Numbered from the stretch's first letter, positions 55,683 to 64,000 are shown. The stretch: DNA of 64,000 nt from JANXMY01 sp965246745 (GCA_965246745.1 OZ251980.1:310001-374000); one strand, 5' to 3'. Translations and numbers: made by a program. Notes: generated by a model not told the origin, from the letters alone.

Positions 55683-57056
55683 ATGCTGGACAAATTCCAA
55701 TGGGCTTTGCTGCCGCCGGGGGCAAAAGTGCTGGCGGCGGTGTCCGGCGGCCCCGACTCGCTGTGCCTGCTGCATGTGCTTTGGACGGAGCGCGAGGCGC
55801 GGCGGATTACGGTGGAAGCCGCGCATCTGGACCACGGCCTGCGGGACGGCCAATCAGCGGCGGAAGCGGCGTGGGTCGCGGACTGGTGCCGGGAGCGGGG
55901 CATCCCATGTTATTTGGGCCGGGAAGATGCGGCGGCGTGGGCTTCGGAACACAAGCGCAGCACGCAGGAAGCGGCGCGGGCGGTACGGTACGCATTTTTG
56001 GAGCGCACGGCAGGCGAGATCGGTGCGGACACGATTGCGACCGGGCACAACCGGGACGACCAGGCCGAGACGGTGCTGCTGAACATTCTGCGCGGCACGG
56101 GGACCGGCGGCCTGCGCGGCATTCCCGAAGGGCGCGGCCCTATTGTCCGGCCCCTGCTCGGCGTGTCGCGGGCCGAGATTGAAGCGTACTGCGCTGAACA
56201 GAGCCTCTTGCCCCGGCAGGACCCGTCGAACCTTTCCCCCGACCATTACACCCGCAACCGAATTCGCCTTGAGCTTTTGCCCCAGCTTCGCCGTGAGTAT
56301 AACCCGCGCGTGGCAGACGCGCTTCTTCGCGTGTCGGAAATCGCGGCGCGGGACAGCGACTTTTTAGCGCAGCAGGCGGCGGCGGCCCTGGCGCATGCGA
56401 CGGACGCATGCCGGAATGACGGCTTGGCCCTGCGCCGCACAGCGCTGGCGGCGCTGCACCCGGCGCTTCTCCGGCATGTGGTCCGGCAGGCCGCCGCAAG
56501 CGTGCGCGGCACGGCAGAAGGCATCGGCTTTGAGATTTTGGAAGCGGTGTGCGCGGCGATTTCCAGTCCGGCGGCGCAGTCCGGGTTTACGCTGACGCTC
56601 CCCGCGCCGCCGTGCCGCGTGAGGGTGGACGAAAGGCTTGTTGATTTCGCGCGTATCGGCGGCGGGCTGCCGGCAGAAGCTGTGTCCGCATTTCTTGCCG
56701 CTCCGGGGACCACTTTCCTGCCGGAACTCGGCTGGACCGTCGCGGCCTCGTGGACTGAAATGCCCGGCGCGGTGCGTTTGGACGCCGACGCCGTGGATTT
56801 ACCGTCGCTGGTCGCGCGGAACCGGCGGGCCGGGGACAGAATTGACCCGCTTGGGATGGGCGGGCGGCACAAAAAAGTCTCGGACATCTTCGCCGACGCC
56901 AAAGTGCCGCGCCCGGAGCGCGGGCGCGTGCCGATTGTGGCGGACCGGCACGGGATTGTCTGGATTGCCGGCCACGCGCAGTCCGAGCGGGCGAAAACCA
57001 CGGATGCCACGCGGCGCATGCTGTTTTTGTCGGCGCACAGCCCCGAAGCCTCGTAA
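55683..57056 (+). CDS. tilS: tRNA(Ile)-lysidine synthase
   Basis: The 457-residue product has the PP-loop SGGPDS (21-26), HLDHGLRDGQSAAEA, TQEAARAVRYAFLE, TGHNRDDQAETVLLNILRGTG and RPLLGVSRAEIEAYC, then TilS substrate-binding and C-terminal domains (GGRHKKVSDIFADAKVP). It converts cytidine 34 of tRNA(Ile2) into lysidine, needed to read AUA. The ATG at 55683 is two bases after the phosphoesterase remnant. Confidence 0.95.
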   Translation: MLDKFQWALLPPGAKVLAAVSGGPDSLCLLHVLWTEREARRITVEAAHLDHGLRDGQSAAEAAWVADWCRERGIPCYLGREDAAAWASEHKRSTQEAARAVRYAFLERTAGEIGADTIATGHNRDDQAETVLLNILRGTGTGGLRGIPEGRGPIVRPLLGVSRAEIEAYCAEQSLLPRQDPSNLSPDHYTRNRIRLELLPQLRREYNPRVADALLRVSEIAARDSDFLAQQAAAALAHATDACRNDGLALRRTALAALHPALLRHVVRQAAASVRGTAEGIGFEILEAVCAAISSPAAQSGFTLTLPAPPCRVRVDERLVDFARIGGGLPAEAVSAFLAAPGTTFLPELGWTVAASWTEMPGAVRLDADAVDLPSLVARNRRAGDRIDPLGMGGRHKKVSDIFADAKVPRPERGRVPIVADRHGIVWIAGHAQSERAKTTDATRRMLFLSAHSPEAS

Positions 57057-57127
57057 ATCATGCAGGAAACCGGGACGCAGACGGGGAATAATGGCATCAG
57101 GACCGCGCCGACGCGAAAGCACCTGCC

Positions 57128-57892
57128 ATGAAGCCCAGACAGCACCGAACTTCCGCCCCGAACTCCCCGCCGCGAGCGTTTACGCTGATTGAGCTGCTCG
57201 TCGTCATTGCCCTGCTCGCCCTGCTGGCTGCCGTGCTGTTTTCCGTGTTCGGAAAAGTCCGCGAAAACGCCCGGCGGACCACCTGCGCGTCGAATTTACG
57301 GCAGATCGGCCTGGCACTGACCCAGTACGCGGGGGACAGCGACGAGCGCCTGCCGCCGTCGGCGTATGCGCTCGGCGGCGAGACCGTGTCCTGGCGGCAG
57401 CTTGTGTCTCCGTATGTCAGCGCCCCGGTGTTCGCCTGCCCGTCGAACCCGTTTCACGCCGATTTGACCGATGTGGACACGGAGCTTACGATTTCCTACG
57501 GCGCGAATGCGTCCGTGCTGCGTGATAAAAACATTCCTTCCGCCGCGCTGAGCGACATTCAAAGCCCGGCGACCCTGTTTTTAGTCGGCGAAACCGACGG
57601 CGCGGGGTACAACTTAAACAACCCGCCGAACCCGCCGCTGCTGGACCCGATCTGCGGCGGCTGCGACCACGCGCACCTCGGCTCGCATACGGATTTGTTC
57701 GCCGGGCATCTGGCCCGCAGCAACTGGCTGTTTGCCGACGGCCATGTCCACGCGCTGCGTCCGACCCAAACCTGCGCGACCGGCGATTTTTGGGACCTGG
57801 CCCACAGCAATGACGGGCTGCCCTGCGCCGGGCCGCTGGCCGCCGCGCTGCGGGACAATGAAGCGTATTGGAGAGAGACGACTGCGCCGTGA
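57128..57892 (+). CDS. DUF1559 prepilin-type protein with H-x9-DG motif
   Basis: The 254-residue product has a type IV pilin-like N-terminus RAFTLIELLVVIALLALLAAVL (cleavage expected before F18, with Ala instead of Gly at -1; E22 is the conserved Glu5), a CASNLRQIGLALTQYA segment and the H-x9-DG motif (H194 to D204-G205). Such genes occur in very large numbers in Planctomycetes, Verrucomicrobia and Armatimonadota and are a taxonomic hint. They are exported and may form pseudopili. It lies after tilS. Confidence 0.93.
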   Translation: MKPRQHRTSAPNSPPRAFTLIELLVVIALLALLAAVLFSVFGKVRENARRTTCASNLRQIGLALTQYAGDSDERLPPSAYALGGETVSWRQLVSPYVSAPVFACPSNPFHADLTDVDTELTISYGANASVLRDKNIPSAALSDIQSPATLFLVGETDGAGYNLNNPPNPPLLDPICGGCDHAHLGSHTDLFAGHLARSNWLFADGHVHALRPTQTCATGDFWDLAHSNDGLPCAGPLAAALRDNEAYWRETTAP

Positions 57893-57925
57893 CTCGCTCC
57901 CGAGAGTGTTTACAAGGAAAGCGTT

Positions 57926-58822
57926 ATGATTTACGAATGCCCGCAGTGCGGGAAACCGCAGCGAGCCGGAGAAACCGTCTGCCCCCAGTGCCGGTCGGTG
58001 TTCGACGGCCCGGTGCCCGCCGACGCCCTTGTCCCGGAAGACATGCTTGCTGAAGAAGCCCGCACCGAAGAAGCCCGCACCGAAAAAGCCCCCGCCGGAA
58101 TGCAGCAGGCCAAAGAAGTCCCGGCGGCGGCAAGCCCCGGTCCGATGCCGCTGGACCCGCCGGCCGTCCTGCCCCCAGCGGAAGACCCGCCCGCCGCCGC
58201 GCGGCCTGCCGCCGGTGCCCCGCCGCCGGTTTCAGGCGGGACGGAGCCGTACCTGACCCCGCCGGGCTACGCGCCGCCGCCTTACGAGGCGGAGCCGCAT
58301 GGGCCGGGCGTCTCGTATCCCGCCCCCGCCCCGCTCGGCGGTCTGCCCCGCTGGGCGGTGATTGCCGTTCCTCTGGTCCTGCTGATCCTTCTCGGCGGGG
58401 TGTACCTGGCCGGCACGCTGAGCAGCGGCTCGGACGCCGCGCCGGCGCCGGCCGTGCCGCAGCGGGCTGAAGCCCCGGCCACGCTGCCGCCGCCGGCCCC
58501 GACAGGGCCGCCGACCCTGCTGCAAGGCGGCAGCAACTCCAACAACAGCAGCGACCCGCGCGTCAAGGTGCTGACAGGCCGCTGGACCGCCAAAAACGAC
58601 ACCTATTTTGTGTTCAGCGCCAACGGCTCCGGGGCGCGGGGCAGCACGACCAACCCCGGCGGGGAGCAGTCGTTTTTGTGGGGCCTGGTCCAGAACCGCT
58701 TGATGCTTTACGGGTCGAAAAACGAGACCCTGCGCTTCAGCCCCGGCCCGGACAACGACACAGTGTATCTCGGCCCGCCCACCGGCCGCGCCATCCAGTT
58801 CTCGCGGGCCAAGACGCCGTAG
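57926..58822 (+). CDS. Zinc-ribbon membrane protein with low-complexity linker
   Basis: The 298-residue product has an N-terminal zinc ribbon (C5-x2-C8, C19-x2-C22), a long Glu/Ala/Pro linker including a 15-bp DNA tandem repeat (EEARTEEARTE), one membrane helix (about 142-164) and a C-terminal beta-rich domain (GRWTAKNDTYFVFSANGSGA onward). AAGGAAA precedes the ATG. Topology would place the ribbon in the cytoplasm. The function is unknown. Confidence 0.6.
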   Translation: MIYECPQCGKPQRAGETVCPQCRSVFDGPVPADALVPEDMLAEEARTEEARTEKAPAGMQQAKEVPAAASPGPMPLDPPAVLPPAEDPPAAARPAAGAPPPVSGGTEPYLTPPGYAPPPYEAEPHGPGVSYPAPAPLGGLPRWAVIAVPLVLLILLGGVYLAGTLSSGSDAAPAPAVPQRAEAPATLPPPAPTGPPTLLQGGSNSNNSSDPRVKVLTGRWTAKNDTYFVFSANGSGARGSTTNPGGEQSFLWGLVQNRLMLYGSKNETLRFSPGPDNDTVYLGPPTGRAIQFSRAKTP

Positions 58823-58863
58823 CCTTTGTGCCGCCCGTTTCTACGCGGACGCACGGTCGGGAT

Positions 58864-60405
58864 TTACCACCCGTCCTGCCACTGCTTGACATCGTAGCCG
58901 TGGAAGCCGTAGCAGCGGACGATTTGGACCGTGCGGATCGGGGTTGCGTAGGGCGGATTGCGCGTGACTAAAAGCGGCGGCTGCGGCTCTACCCGGTCGA
59001 ACACGGCCCGCAGGTCATCAAAGTGGTCCTGGGTATCGGTGTCGTTGAGAAAGATTGCGTCGCGATTTTTTAGCTTCGCCGGGTCTTCCCAGAACATATA
59101 TTCCGACGCTTTGTAGTGCAAAAACAGCGCGTAGGTTTTCGGGCGGCCCGGCAGGTAAAAGGCCGCTTCCGACGGCATCCGGTAGTTAATGCCGAAGACA
59201 AACGGGTCGCCGCCCATTGCGGCCTTTTCCGCCGAAATCCGGTCCGCCATCTGCCGCCACCCGTACAGCTCGTTGGTCCGGTCGGCGGTCGCTTTCGGGT
59301 AGCGGAACCCGGCACGGTAGAGTATTTGGGGAAACAGCGCGACGGCGAGGGTCAAAAAGAGTGCCAGGGCGGCGGATGCGCCGACCCAAATGCGCTTGGC
59401 GAGGACGCGGCTGTCCCAGCAGCGGACAAAGACGGCGGCGGTGAGGATAAAGCCCGTCGGGTACGAGTCTACGGCCCAGTTGCCTTCCACTTTGCTTTTG
59501 AGCGCCGTGACAAGTATCGCCGCCAGCGAAACCACGGCCGGGCACCAAAGAAATAAGTACGCCTCGTCGCGCTGCCGAACGCCCCGCTTGAAGCCGTCGC
59601 CGAGCGCGTACAGATACGTCAAAAAGACCAGCGGGGACAGCAGCACGGCCTGGTCGCCCAGAAACCGCCCCACCCATTTCAGCCCATCGTGCCCCGAGCC
59701 GCGCGAACTCATCGCGCGGGCGTGTATCCAGAAGGCGTTCGCGTGCGTGTGGTTCCACCACAAAAACGGCGCGAGAATTAAAAGTGCGACGAGGCCCGCA
59801 AGGTACGGCTCGGGCCGGCGCAGCCAGCGCTCCCGCGCCGGCGGCGACAGCAGCAAATACAAAAACACGCTCGGCAGCAGCAAAATCGCGTTCAGCTTGG
59901 CCTCTGCCGCCAGCCCCGCCCCCGCCCCCGCCGCAAGCCACATGCCCCATGTCGGACGATCCGTCAGCGCTCGGTGGAGGGCGTACAGCGCGGCGGCCCA
60001 AAGCGCAAGCTGGACAGGGTCCTGGGTCATAATCACCGACCCGGCGGCGAACAGCGGGACGGTGTTGGCGAGCGCGAGCGCCGCCAGCGCGACAGTCGGG
60101 CCGAACAATCGCTTGGCGAGCAGGTAGATATAAGTCCCCGCAGCGAGGGCACACACGGTCGCGCCGGCCCGGACTCCCAGCTCGGTTGTGCCGAGGAGTA
60201 TCGTAAACAGACGAATGACCGGAGCCATCAGCGGGGTATTATCGTAGTAGCCCCAGTCAAGGTGCCGCGACCACTGCCAGTAATAGGCTTCGTCTTGAAG
60301 CAGCTCGTGCTGGGCGTCGTACCAGAAGCGAAACCCAGTCAGCAGGACCAAAAGAGCGGCGGCGGCAAAGTCGGGGCGGCGGGTGGGTGAGGTCATAAAG
60401 GGCAT
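58864..60405 (-). CDS. GT39-family (ArnT/PMT-like) membrane glycosyltransferase
   Basis: The 513-residue protein has about eleven membrane helices and the family's first-loop signature LLQDEAYYWQWSRHLDWGYYDNTP with the catalytic D38-E39. It uses polyprenyl-phosphate sugars to glycosylate lipids or proteins on the outer face of the membrane. The donor and acceptor are unknown. It is flanked by the type A variant palindrome upstream. Confidence 0.85.
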   Translation of the reverse strand: MPFMTSPTRRPDFAAAALLVLLTGFRFWYDAQHELLQDEAYYWQWSRHLDWGYYDNTPLMAPVIRLFTILLGTTELGVRAGATVCALAAGTYIYLLAKRLFGPTVALAALALANTVPLFAAGSVIMTQDPVQLALWAAALYALHRALTDRPTWGMWLAAGAGAGLAAEAKLNAILLLPSVFLYLLLSPPARERWLRRPEPYLAGLVALLILAPFLWWNHTHANAFWIHARAMSSRGSGHDGLKWVGRFLGDQAVLLSPLVFLTYLYALGDGFKRGVRQRDEAYLFLWCPAVVSLAAILVTALKSKVEGNWAVDSYPTGFILTAAVFVRCWDSRVLAKRIWVGASAALALFLTLAVALFPQILYRAGFRYPKATADRTNELYGWRQMADRISAEKAAMGGDPFVFGINYRMPSEAAFYLPGRPKTYALFLHYKASEYMFWEDPAKLKNRDAIFLNDTDTQDHFDDLRAVFDRVEPQPPLLVTRNPPYATPIRTVQIVRCYGFHGYDVKQWQDGW

Positions 60406-60420
60406 GTCGGGCAGGGAAAA

Positions 60421-60588
60421 GCGAGGGAATAAATTCCTCTATGCCTTCGGCATTACTTCGTATCTGCTGAATAACGTCCTTCGGACGGAAGCGTCCCGCG
60501 TGTTCAGCTTTCCCATTCCTACGTCCGAAGGATGTTATTCAGCAGATACGAAGTAATGCCGAAGGCATAGAGGAATTTATTCCCTCGC
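60421..60588. repeat. Type A palindromic element, variant with long arms
   Basis: Arms of 67 bases (60421-60487 and 60522-60588) are inverted with one mismatch. They start GCGAGGGAATAAATTCCTCT and end at CGTCCTTCGGACG, the two landmarks of type A, but have an inserted 30-base stretch (ATGCCTTCGGCATTACTTCG plus TATCTGCTGAATAA) in both arms. It fills the gap between the GT39 and LolA-like genes. Confidence 0.95.
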
Positions 60589-60604
60589 GTTCTGGAGGGG
60601 CGGC

Positions 60605-61321
60605 CTAAATCTTAAACAGCGAGTCGCTGACGGGGGCGTTGACCCGGATGTTTTGGTAGACCGTCGCGCCCGCCAGCTTGTTTTGCGGCGTGTACAGCTC
60701 CACACGGGTCGGAACATAAATCCCCGGCGCGGCTTGCAGCGGGCTGAGATAGCGGAAGATCTTCACCAGCTTGCCGTCGCGGTCATAGTTGTACCGCTGG
60801 GTGGTAATATGGGTCTTCGGGTCAATCCAGACCAAATCTTTCTGGGTTTCCCCGCGCTGCTTGGGCTGAAGCTGAAAACACAGCAGGCCCGCTTCGCGGC
60901 GCAGAAAAGTCGCATTGTAGTCGGCTAAAAGCTCCGGCGGAACGAGGCCGAAATCAAGCAGCGACTGGCGCTTGCCGGGTGCTCCGGTGGTGTCCTGCAC
61001 TTTGTGGACAAACGGCGCGACGGTCAGCTTTTGGCTGCCGTTGATAACGTAGTACCCGGCGGCGAGGTGCGGAATGCTCGCTTCAATCCGCAGCTTGCCA
61101 GGCTGCGCGTAGGTGAGCGCCCCCCGGTGCAGGCGGTACGCCAGCGCAATGTCGCCGTCCATCGTTTTCAGCACGTCCTGGTTTTCGGTGACAATCTCGC
61201 TGGTCGCCGACAGGGTTTTAAGGCTGGCTGAAGTCAGGGATTGAATCGCCGGCGCGGCCTGCGCGGTCATCGGCGCAAGGGCCAAGACTATCGAAATAGA
61301 GGTCAACGAACGAAGGTTCAT
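60605..61321 (-). CDS. LolA-like outer-membrane lipoprotein-sorting family protein
   Basis: The 238-residue product has a signal peptide (to QAAPA, about residue 24) and the LolA-like fold pattern: LTSASLKTLSATSEIV, DGDIALAYRLHRGALTYAQPGKLRIEAS, GYYVINGSQKLTVAPF and VWIDPKTHITTQRYNYDRDGKL. The family carries lipids or lipoproteins across the periplasm or scaffolds sigma-factor regulators. It diverges from the methyltransferase gene. Confidence 0.75.
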   Translation of the reverse strand: MNLRSLTSISIVLALAPMTAQAAPAIQSLTSASLKTLSATSEIVTENQDVLKTMDGDIALAYRLHRGALTYAQPGKLRIEASIPHLAAGYYVINGSQKLTVAPFVHKVQDTTGAPGKRQSLLDFGLVPPELLADYNATFLRREAGLLCFQLQPKQRGETQKDLVWIDPKTHITTQRYNYDRDGKLVKIFRYLSPLQAAPGIYVPTRVELYTPQNKLAGATVYQNIRVNAPVSDSLFKI

Positions 61322-61370
61322 GGGAGTTTTCCTCGGTATTTAGGTGTTCTCTTTGTATAAGGCCGTCTGA

Positions 61371-61396
61371 GCCGGGAATGTTCCCGGCTTTTCTTT
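61371..61396 (+). terminator. Hairpin with T-run in the leader of the methyltransferase gene
   Basis: GCCGGGAA (61371-61378) and TTCCCGGC (61381-61388) form an 8-bp stem with a TG loop, followed by TTTTCTTT. A TATAAG box (61356-61361) just upstream could start transcription, so this would be a terminator in the methyltransferase leader, possibly an attenuator. The plus-strand transcript it would otherwise end is not seen. Confidence 0.5.
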
Positions 61397-61422
61397 GGGA
61401 CCGGAACCGACAAACGATCATT

Positions 61423-62556
61423 ATGGCGAACAGCAATCTGACCAGCGCGAAACGCGCGAAAAACGACGAGTTTTATACGCAGTATCACGACATCGAGAAG
61501 GAGGTCGCGGCATATGTGGAGTTCAACCCGGACGTGTTTCGGAACAAAACTGTTTTTTTGCCCTGCGACGATCCCGAGTGGAGCAACTTCACCAAGTATT
61601 TCGCGCTGAACTTTCAGACTTTGGGCTTGAAGAAGCTGGTCAGCACCAGCTACGCGGCGGACAGCAAAAAACTGGCGTCGTATCAGCCCACGCTTTTTGA
61701 GGAAAGCAGCGCGAAGTACGATGTGGGCAAAACTTCGCAAAAGGGCAAGATTTACACGCTGACGGGCGACACAACCGGGGACGGCAGGATTGACGTGAAC
61801 GACTTAGAGTGGGAGTACATGAGCGGCGACGGCGATTTTCGCAGTGCGGAAGTCAAAAGACTGCGCGACGAGGCCGACATCATCATCACCAATCCACCTT
61901 TCTCCCTATTCCGGGAGTTTCTGGCGTGGGTGGTGGAAGCCGACAAGCAGTTTCTCTTCATCGGCAACAAAAACATTGTTACCTTCAAAGAAGTTTTCCC
62001 CCTAATCAAAAATAACAAGATGTGGTCAGGACGTACTGGTTGGGGGGGAGGTTTATGGTTTGAAACAAAAAATCCTGATGATGTAGATAAAGTTGTTAAT
62101 AATGTGAATATGAAAAATGTATCGTCAGCTTGGTTTACCAATCTTGACCACGGCAGACGGCATGAGCAGCTTCAGCTTATGACTATGGATGATAACTTAC
62201 GGTACAACAAGAAACTGAAAGGCATGGAGAAGTACGACTGCTACGACAACTACGACGCGATTGAAGTGCCGTTTACCGATGCAATACCGAGTGATTATGA
62301 GGGCGTGATGGGCGTACCGATTAGCTTCCTGGATAAATACAACCCCGATCAGTTTGAGATTTTAGGAACAAGCGATAATGGTCTTATTGCCGACAGATTC
62401 AAGAAAACGCCTGGTTTGACAAAAGAATTTGTTGATGACTATTACAAAGCAGGGGGCACAGGAGCATACAAGGAAGGTAATCCGACTGCTGGTTGCTATC
62501 TAAACAACGTTGCAACTATGATATACAAACGCATTCTCATCAAGCACAAGGCATAA
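61423..62556 (+). CDS. EcoRI-family adenine-specific DNA methyltransferase
   Basis: The 377-residue product matches the M.EcoRI-like family: KNDEFYTQYHDIEKEV, a degenerate AdoMet region with DDPEWSNF, the catalytic NPPF (157-160, DIIITNPPFSLFREFLAW) and GGLWFETK. The second half of the gene is clearly more AT-rich than the window average, suggesting acquisition. It probably protects or regulates a restriction system together with the DUF262 gene that followed it originally. Confidence 0.88.
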   Translation: MANSNLTSAKRAKNDEFYTQYHDIEKEVAAYVEFNPDVFRNKTVFLPCDDPEWSNFTKYFALNFQTLGLKKLVSTSYAADSKKLASYQPTLFEESSAKYDVGKTSQKGKIYTLTGDTTGDGRIDVNDLEWEYMSGDGDFRSAEVKRLRDEADIIITNPPFSLFREFLAWVVEADKQFLFIGNKNIVTFKEVFPLIKNNKMWSGRTGWGGGLWFETKNPDDVDKVVNNVNMKNVSSAWFTNLDHGRRHEQLQLMTMDDNLRYNKKLKGMEKYDCYDNYDAIEVPFTDAIPSDYEGVMGVPISFLDKYNPDQFEILGTSDNGLIADRFKKTPGLTKEFVDDYYKAGGTGAYKEGNPTAGCYLNNVATMIYKRILIKHKA

Positions 62557-62557
62557 C

Positions 62558-62782
62558 ATGGAAACAACGCTCAAGCAATACACGGTCAAAGAAGTCTGCG
62601 AGGGCTTTGTCTACAACGAAATCGAAGGCAAAGGCTTGTTCGGACTCCCCCTAGCCCCCAATAATGGGGGAACCAGACTCAGAAAAATCCGCATCGCTCC
62701 CCCATTATTGGGGGCCGGGGAAAGTCTGTACGCGTCTGCCGTTGATTGTTTCGGCAAAATATGCCATCATGCAATTCATTGA
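62558..62782 (+). pseudogene. Truncated 5' copy of the DUF262 gene
   Basis: METTLKQYTVKEVCEGFVYN and EIEGKGLFGL are nearly identical to the start of the intact DUF262 gene at 63737 (about 84 of 89 bases, 62558-62646). After Leu29 the frame reads through a type C palindrome (PLAPNNGG...) and stops at 62782. It begins two bases after the methyltransferase stop, the position the complete DUF262 gene would have had. It is a broken duplicate. Confidence 0.8.
62642..62726. repeat. Type C palindromic element, copy 2
   Basis: CCCCCTAGCCCCCAATAATG plus GGGGA (62646-62671) is inverted at TCCCCCATTATTGGGGGCCG plus GGG (62698-62720) around a 26-base loop. The core CCCCCAATAATGGGG is shared with 36521-36650. 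It interrupts the truncated DUF262 copy immediately after the region of identity with the intact gene. Confidence 0.9.
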
Positions 62783-62812
62783 ACATACAATTACTTGAAA
62801 ATGAGATGAATT

Positions 62813-63145
62813 ATGCTGAACACTCGCCAAATACACTCCATGAGCGACTTTCTCAGGAACCACAAGGCACATGTCGCCCGGCTCAAAGAAACCCGCACCC
62901 CGGAAGTGCTGACCGTCAATGGCCGTGCGGAAGTCGTGCTGCTGGACACCGAGAGTTATGAAGCGATGGTGGAGCAATTAAACCAGCAGCAAGAGGAGGA
63001 AATCGCCGCCGCCCGCGCTCATATGGCAAAGTCCCTACAAAATGCCCCTCCGCAGGAACTCATCACCGACGCTGAGATGGAAAGACGACAGGCGGCAATG
63101 AGAGAGATTGTCGCAGAAACGGAGCGGCTTGGTCTGTACCGATGA
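62813..63145 (+). CDS. Phd/YefM-family antitoxin
   Basis: The 110-residue product starts MLNTRQIHSMSDFLRNHKAHVARLK and has TPEVLTVNGRAEVVLLDTESYEAMV, the Phd/YefM fold that binds DNA as a dimer. The C-terminal half is a charged helix expected to wrap the toxin. Its stop overlaps the PIN gene start (63142-63145). It represses its own operon in typical systems. Confidence 0.85.
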   Translation: MLNTRQIHSMSDFLRNHKAHVARLKETRTPEVLTVNGRAEVVLLDTESYEAMVEQLNQQQEEEIAAARAHMAKSLQNAPPQELITDAEMERRQAAMREIVAETERLGLYR

Positions 63146-63723
63146 CCCCAGCCGAGCCGAAAACTGTTGCCGTCCTGGACGCCTGCGTTCTTTATCCGCC
63201 TTCCCTGCGCGATCTGCTCCTGTGGCTTGCCACCATCCGGGCCTATGAAGCCCGCTGGACGGAGGAGATACACACCGAGTGGACTCGCAATGTGCTGGCG
63301 GATCGCCCTGACGTGACGCCTGTGCAGATGGACCGCACCCGCAGTCTGATGAGCGTGGCCGTCCCGAAGGGGCTGGTTTCCGGTTACGAGGCACGTATCC
63401 CCGCCCTCAGTCTGCCGGACGAAGGCGACCGTCACGTCCTCGCAGCAGCCATCGAGGCCCGCGCCTCCGTGATCGTCACCTATAATCTTTCTGATTTCCC
63501 GAACAGTGTTCTCCGTAGCTATGGTATTCAGGCGCTCCATCCCGACGTATTTTTGTTGGCGCTGTTTGACCAGGAGGCCGCCTTGTTTTTGCGCGGAGTG
63601 CAGGCGCATCGCGCCTCGCTGAAACATCCGCCCAAGACGGCGCAAGAGTATTTGGCAACACTGCGGGTAACCGGTTTGAAGAGGCTGGCTTTGCGCCTGG
63701 AAGCCTTTCCCGCGCTGATTTAA
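63142..63723 (+). CDS. PIN-domain toxin
   Basis: The 193-residue product has the PIN acidic site: D13 (VAVLDACVLYPP), E42 in WTEEIHTEW, D96 in DEGDRHVLAAAIEA and D118 in VTYNLSDFP. Such toxins cleave RNA. It is translated with the Phd-like antitoxin upstream, forming a VapBC/Phd-PIN module. The last part (HRASLKHPPKTAQEYLATL) belongs to the PIN_3 type. The module lies between the two DUF262 copies. Confidence 0.88.
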   Translation: MTPAEPKTVAVLDACVLYPPSLRDLLLWLATIRAYEARWTEEIHTEWTRNVLADRPDVTPVQMDRTRSLMSVAVPKGLVSGYEARIPALSLPDEGDRHVLAAAIEARASVIVTYNLSDFPNSVLRSYGIQALHPDVFLLALFDQEAALFLRGVQAHRASLKHPPKTAQEYLATLRVTGLKRLALRLEAFPALI

Positions 63724-63736
63724 CAAAGACAAAATT

Positions 63737-64000
63737 ATGGAAACAACGCTCAAGCACTACACAGTCAAAGAAGTCTGCGACGGCTTCGTTTACAACGAAA
63801 TCGAAGGCAAAGGCTTGTTCGGACTCTCCGGCAGGCTCACCATTCAGCCCGAATATCAGCGCAACTATATCTACGCCGACGGCAAGCGCGATGCGGCGGT
63901 GATCCACTCGCTGCTGAAGGGCTATCCGCTCGGGCTGATTTACTTCAACACGCTCCCCGGCGGCAAACTGGAAGTGCTGGACGGTCAGCAGCGGATCACC
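63737..64000 (+). CDS. DUF262 (GmrS-like) protein, N-terminal part
   Basis: The gene runs off the window after 88 codons. It contains LTIQPEYQRNYIYADGKRDAAVIHSLLKGYPLGLIYF and the DUF262 hallmark LDGQQRIT at the window edge. DUF262 is the ParB-like NTPase/nicking domain of GmrSD-type modification-dependent restriction enzymes and related defence genes. The first 30 codons are duplicated at 62558. Together with the EcoRI-type methyltransferase it suggests a restriction-modification or defence locus. Confidence 0.85.
   Translation, partial: METTLKHYTVKEVCDGFVYNEIEGKGLFGLSGRLTIQPEYQRNYIYADGKRDAAVIHSLLKGYPLGLIYFNTLPGGKLEVLDGQQRIT

Noticed and set aside
61780..61850. EF-hand/dockerin-like calcium motif (DTTGDGRIDVNDLE) in the methyltransferase
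   Set aside because: Acidic Gly-rich stretches with GDGDFRS occur in this methyltransferase family; a single loop without a partner is not enough to claim calcium binding.

Overview
The window looks like chromosomal DNA of a high-GC, free-living bacterium. A DUF1559 prepilin-like protein with an H-x9-DG motif (57128-57892), abundant secreted and lipobox proteins, a bacterial SUFU protein, a GH18-NodB-GT2 fusion and a detached F0-delta-alpha ATP synthase operon together suggest Armatimonadota or a neighbouring, poorly sampled phylum. This placement is inference; no rRNA gene is present to test it.

Layout. 1-5.0 kb: end of fhs, a SIMPL-domain and a TPR protein, then a four-gene minus-strand operon ending in an M29 aminopeptidase. 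5.0-9.9 kb: ATP synthase operon atpZ-atpI-atpB-atpE-atpF-atpH-atpA on the minus strand, with its own promoter and terminator but without atpG, atpD and atpC. 10.0-14.4 kb: a 1214-residue GH18/deacetylase/glycosyltransferase fusion and a DUF1361 membrane protein. 14.4-24 kb (minus): a broken pyrophosphatase, deoB, a zincin pair, xer recombinase, a Ycf46-type AAA ATPase carrying an intein in its P-loop, a nucleotidyltransferase/antitoxin-like pair and an M14 carboxypeptidase. 24-40 kb: cca, paralogous membrane proteins, a deacetylase lipoprotein, a ROK kinase, esterases, glcD, an SDR, a dihydrouridine synthase and SUFU. 41-47 kb: an ABC-F ATPase divergent from an orphan Cas3-like helicase, two LprI-like proteins and a UV endonuclease. 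47-57 kb: gatC-gatA and gatB split by about 3 kb of accessory genes (CPBP protease, coiled-coil proteins, HEPN), then another HEPN pair and tilS. 57-64 kb: DUF1559, GT39, a LolA-like protein and the start of a restriction-type island (EcoRI-family methyltransferase, DUF262) invaded by a Phd-PIN toxin-antitoxin cassette.

Two features run through the whole window. (1) Gaps between genes hold long, near-perfect palindromic elements of at least six sequence types (about 85-280 bp); several types recur and some have invaded gene ends. (2) Genes are packed tightly with ATGA/GTGA start-stop overlaps, and many promoters are extended -10 boxes (TGnTATAAT-like) placed 6-9 bases before the start codon, which predicts leaderless mRNAs. 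No tRNA, rRNA or CRISPR array was seen. One candidate small RNA with a consensus promoter and an intrinsic terminator lies at 29306-29412.
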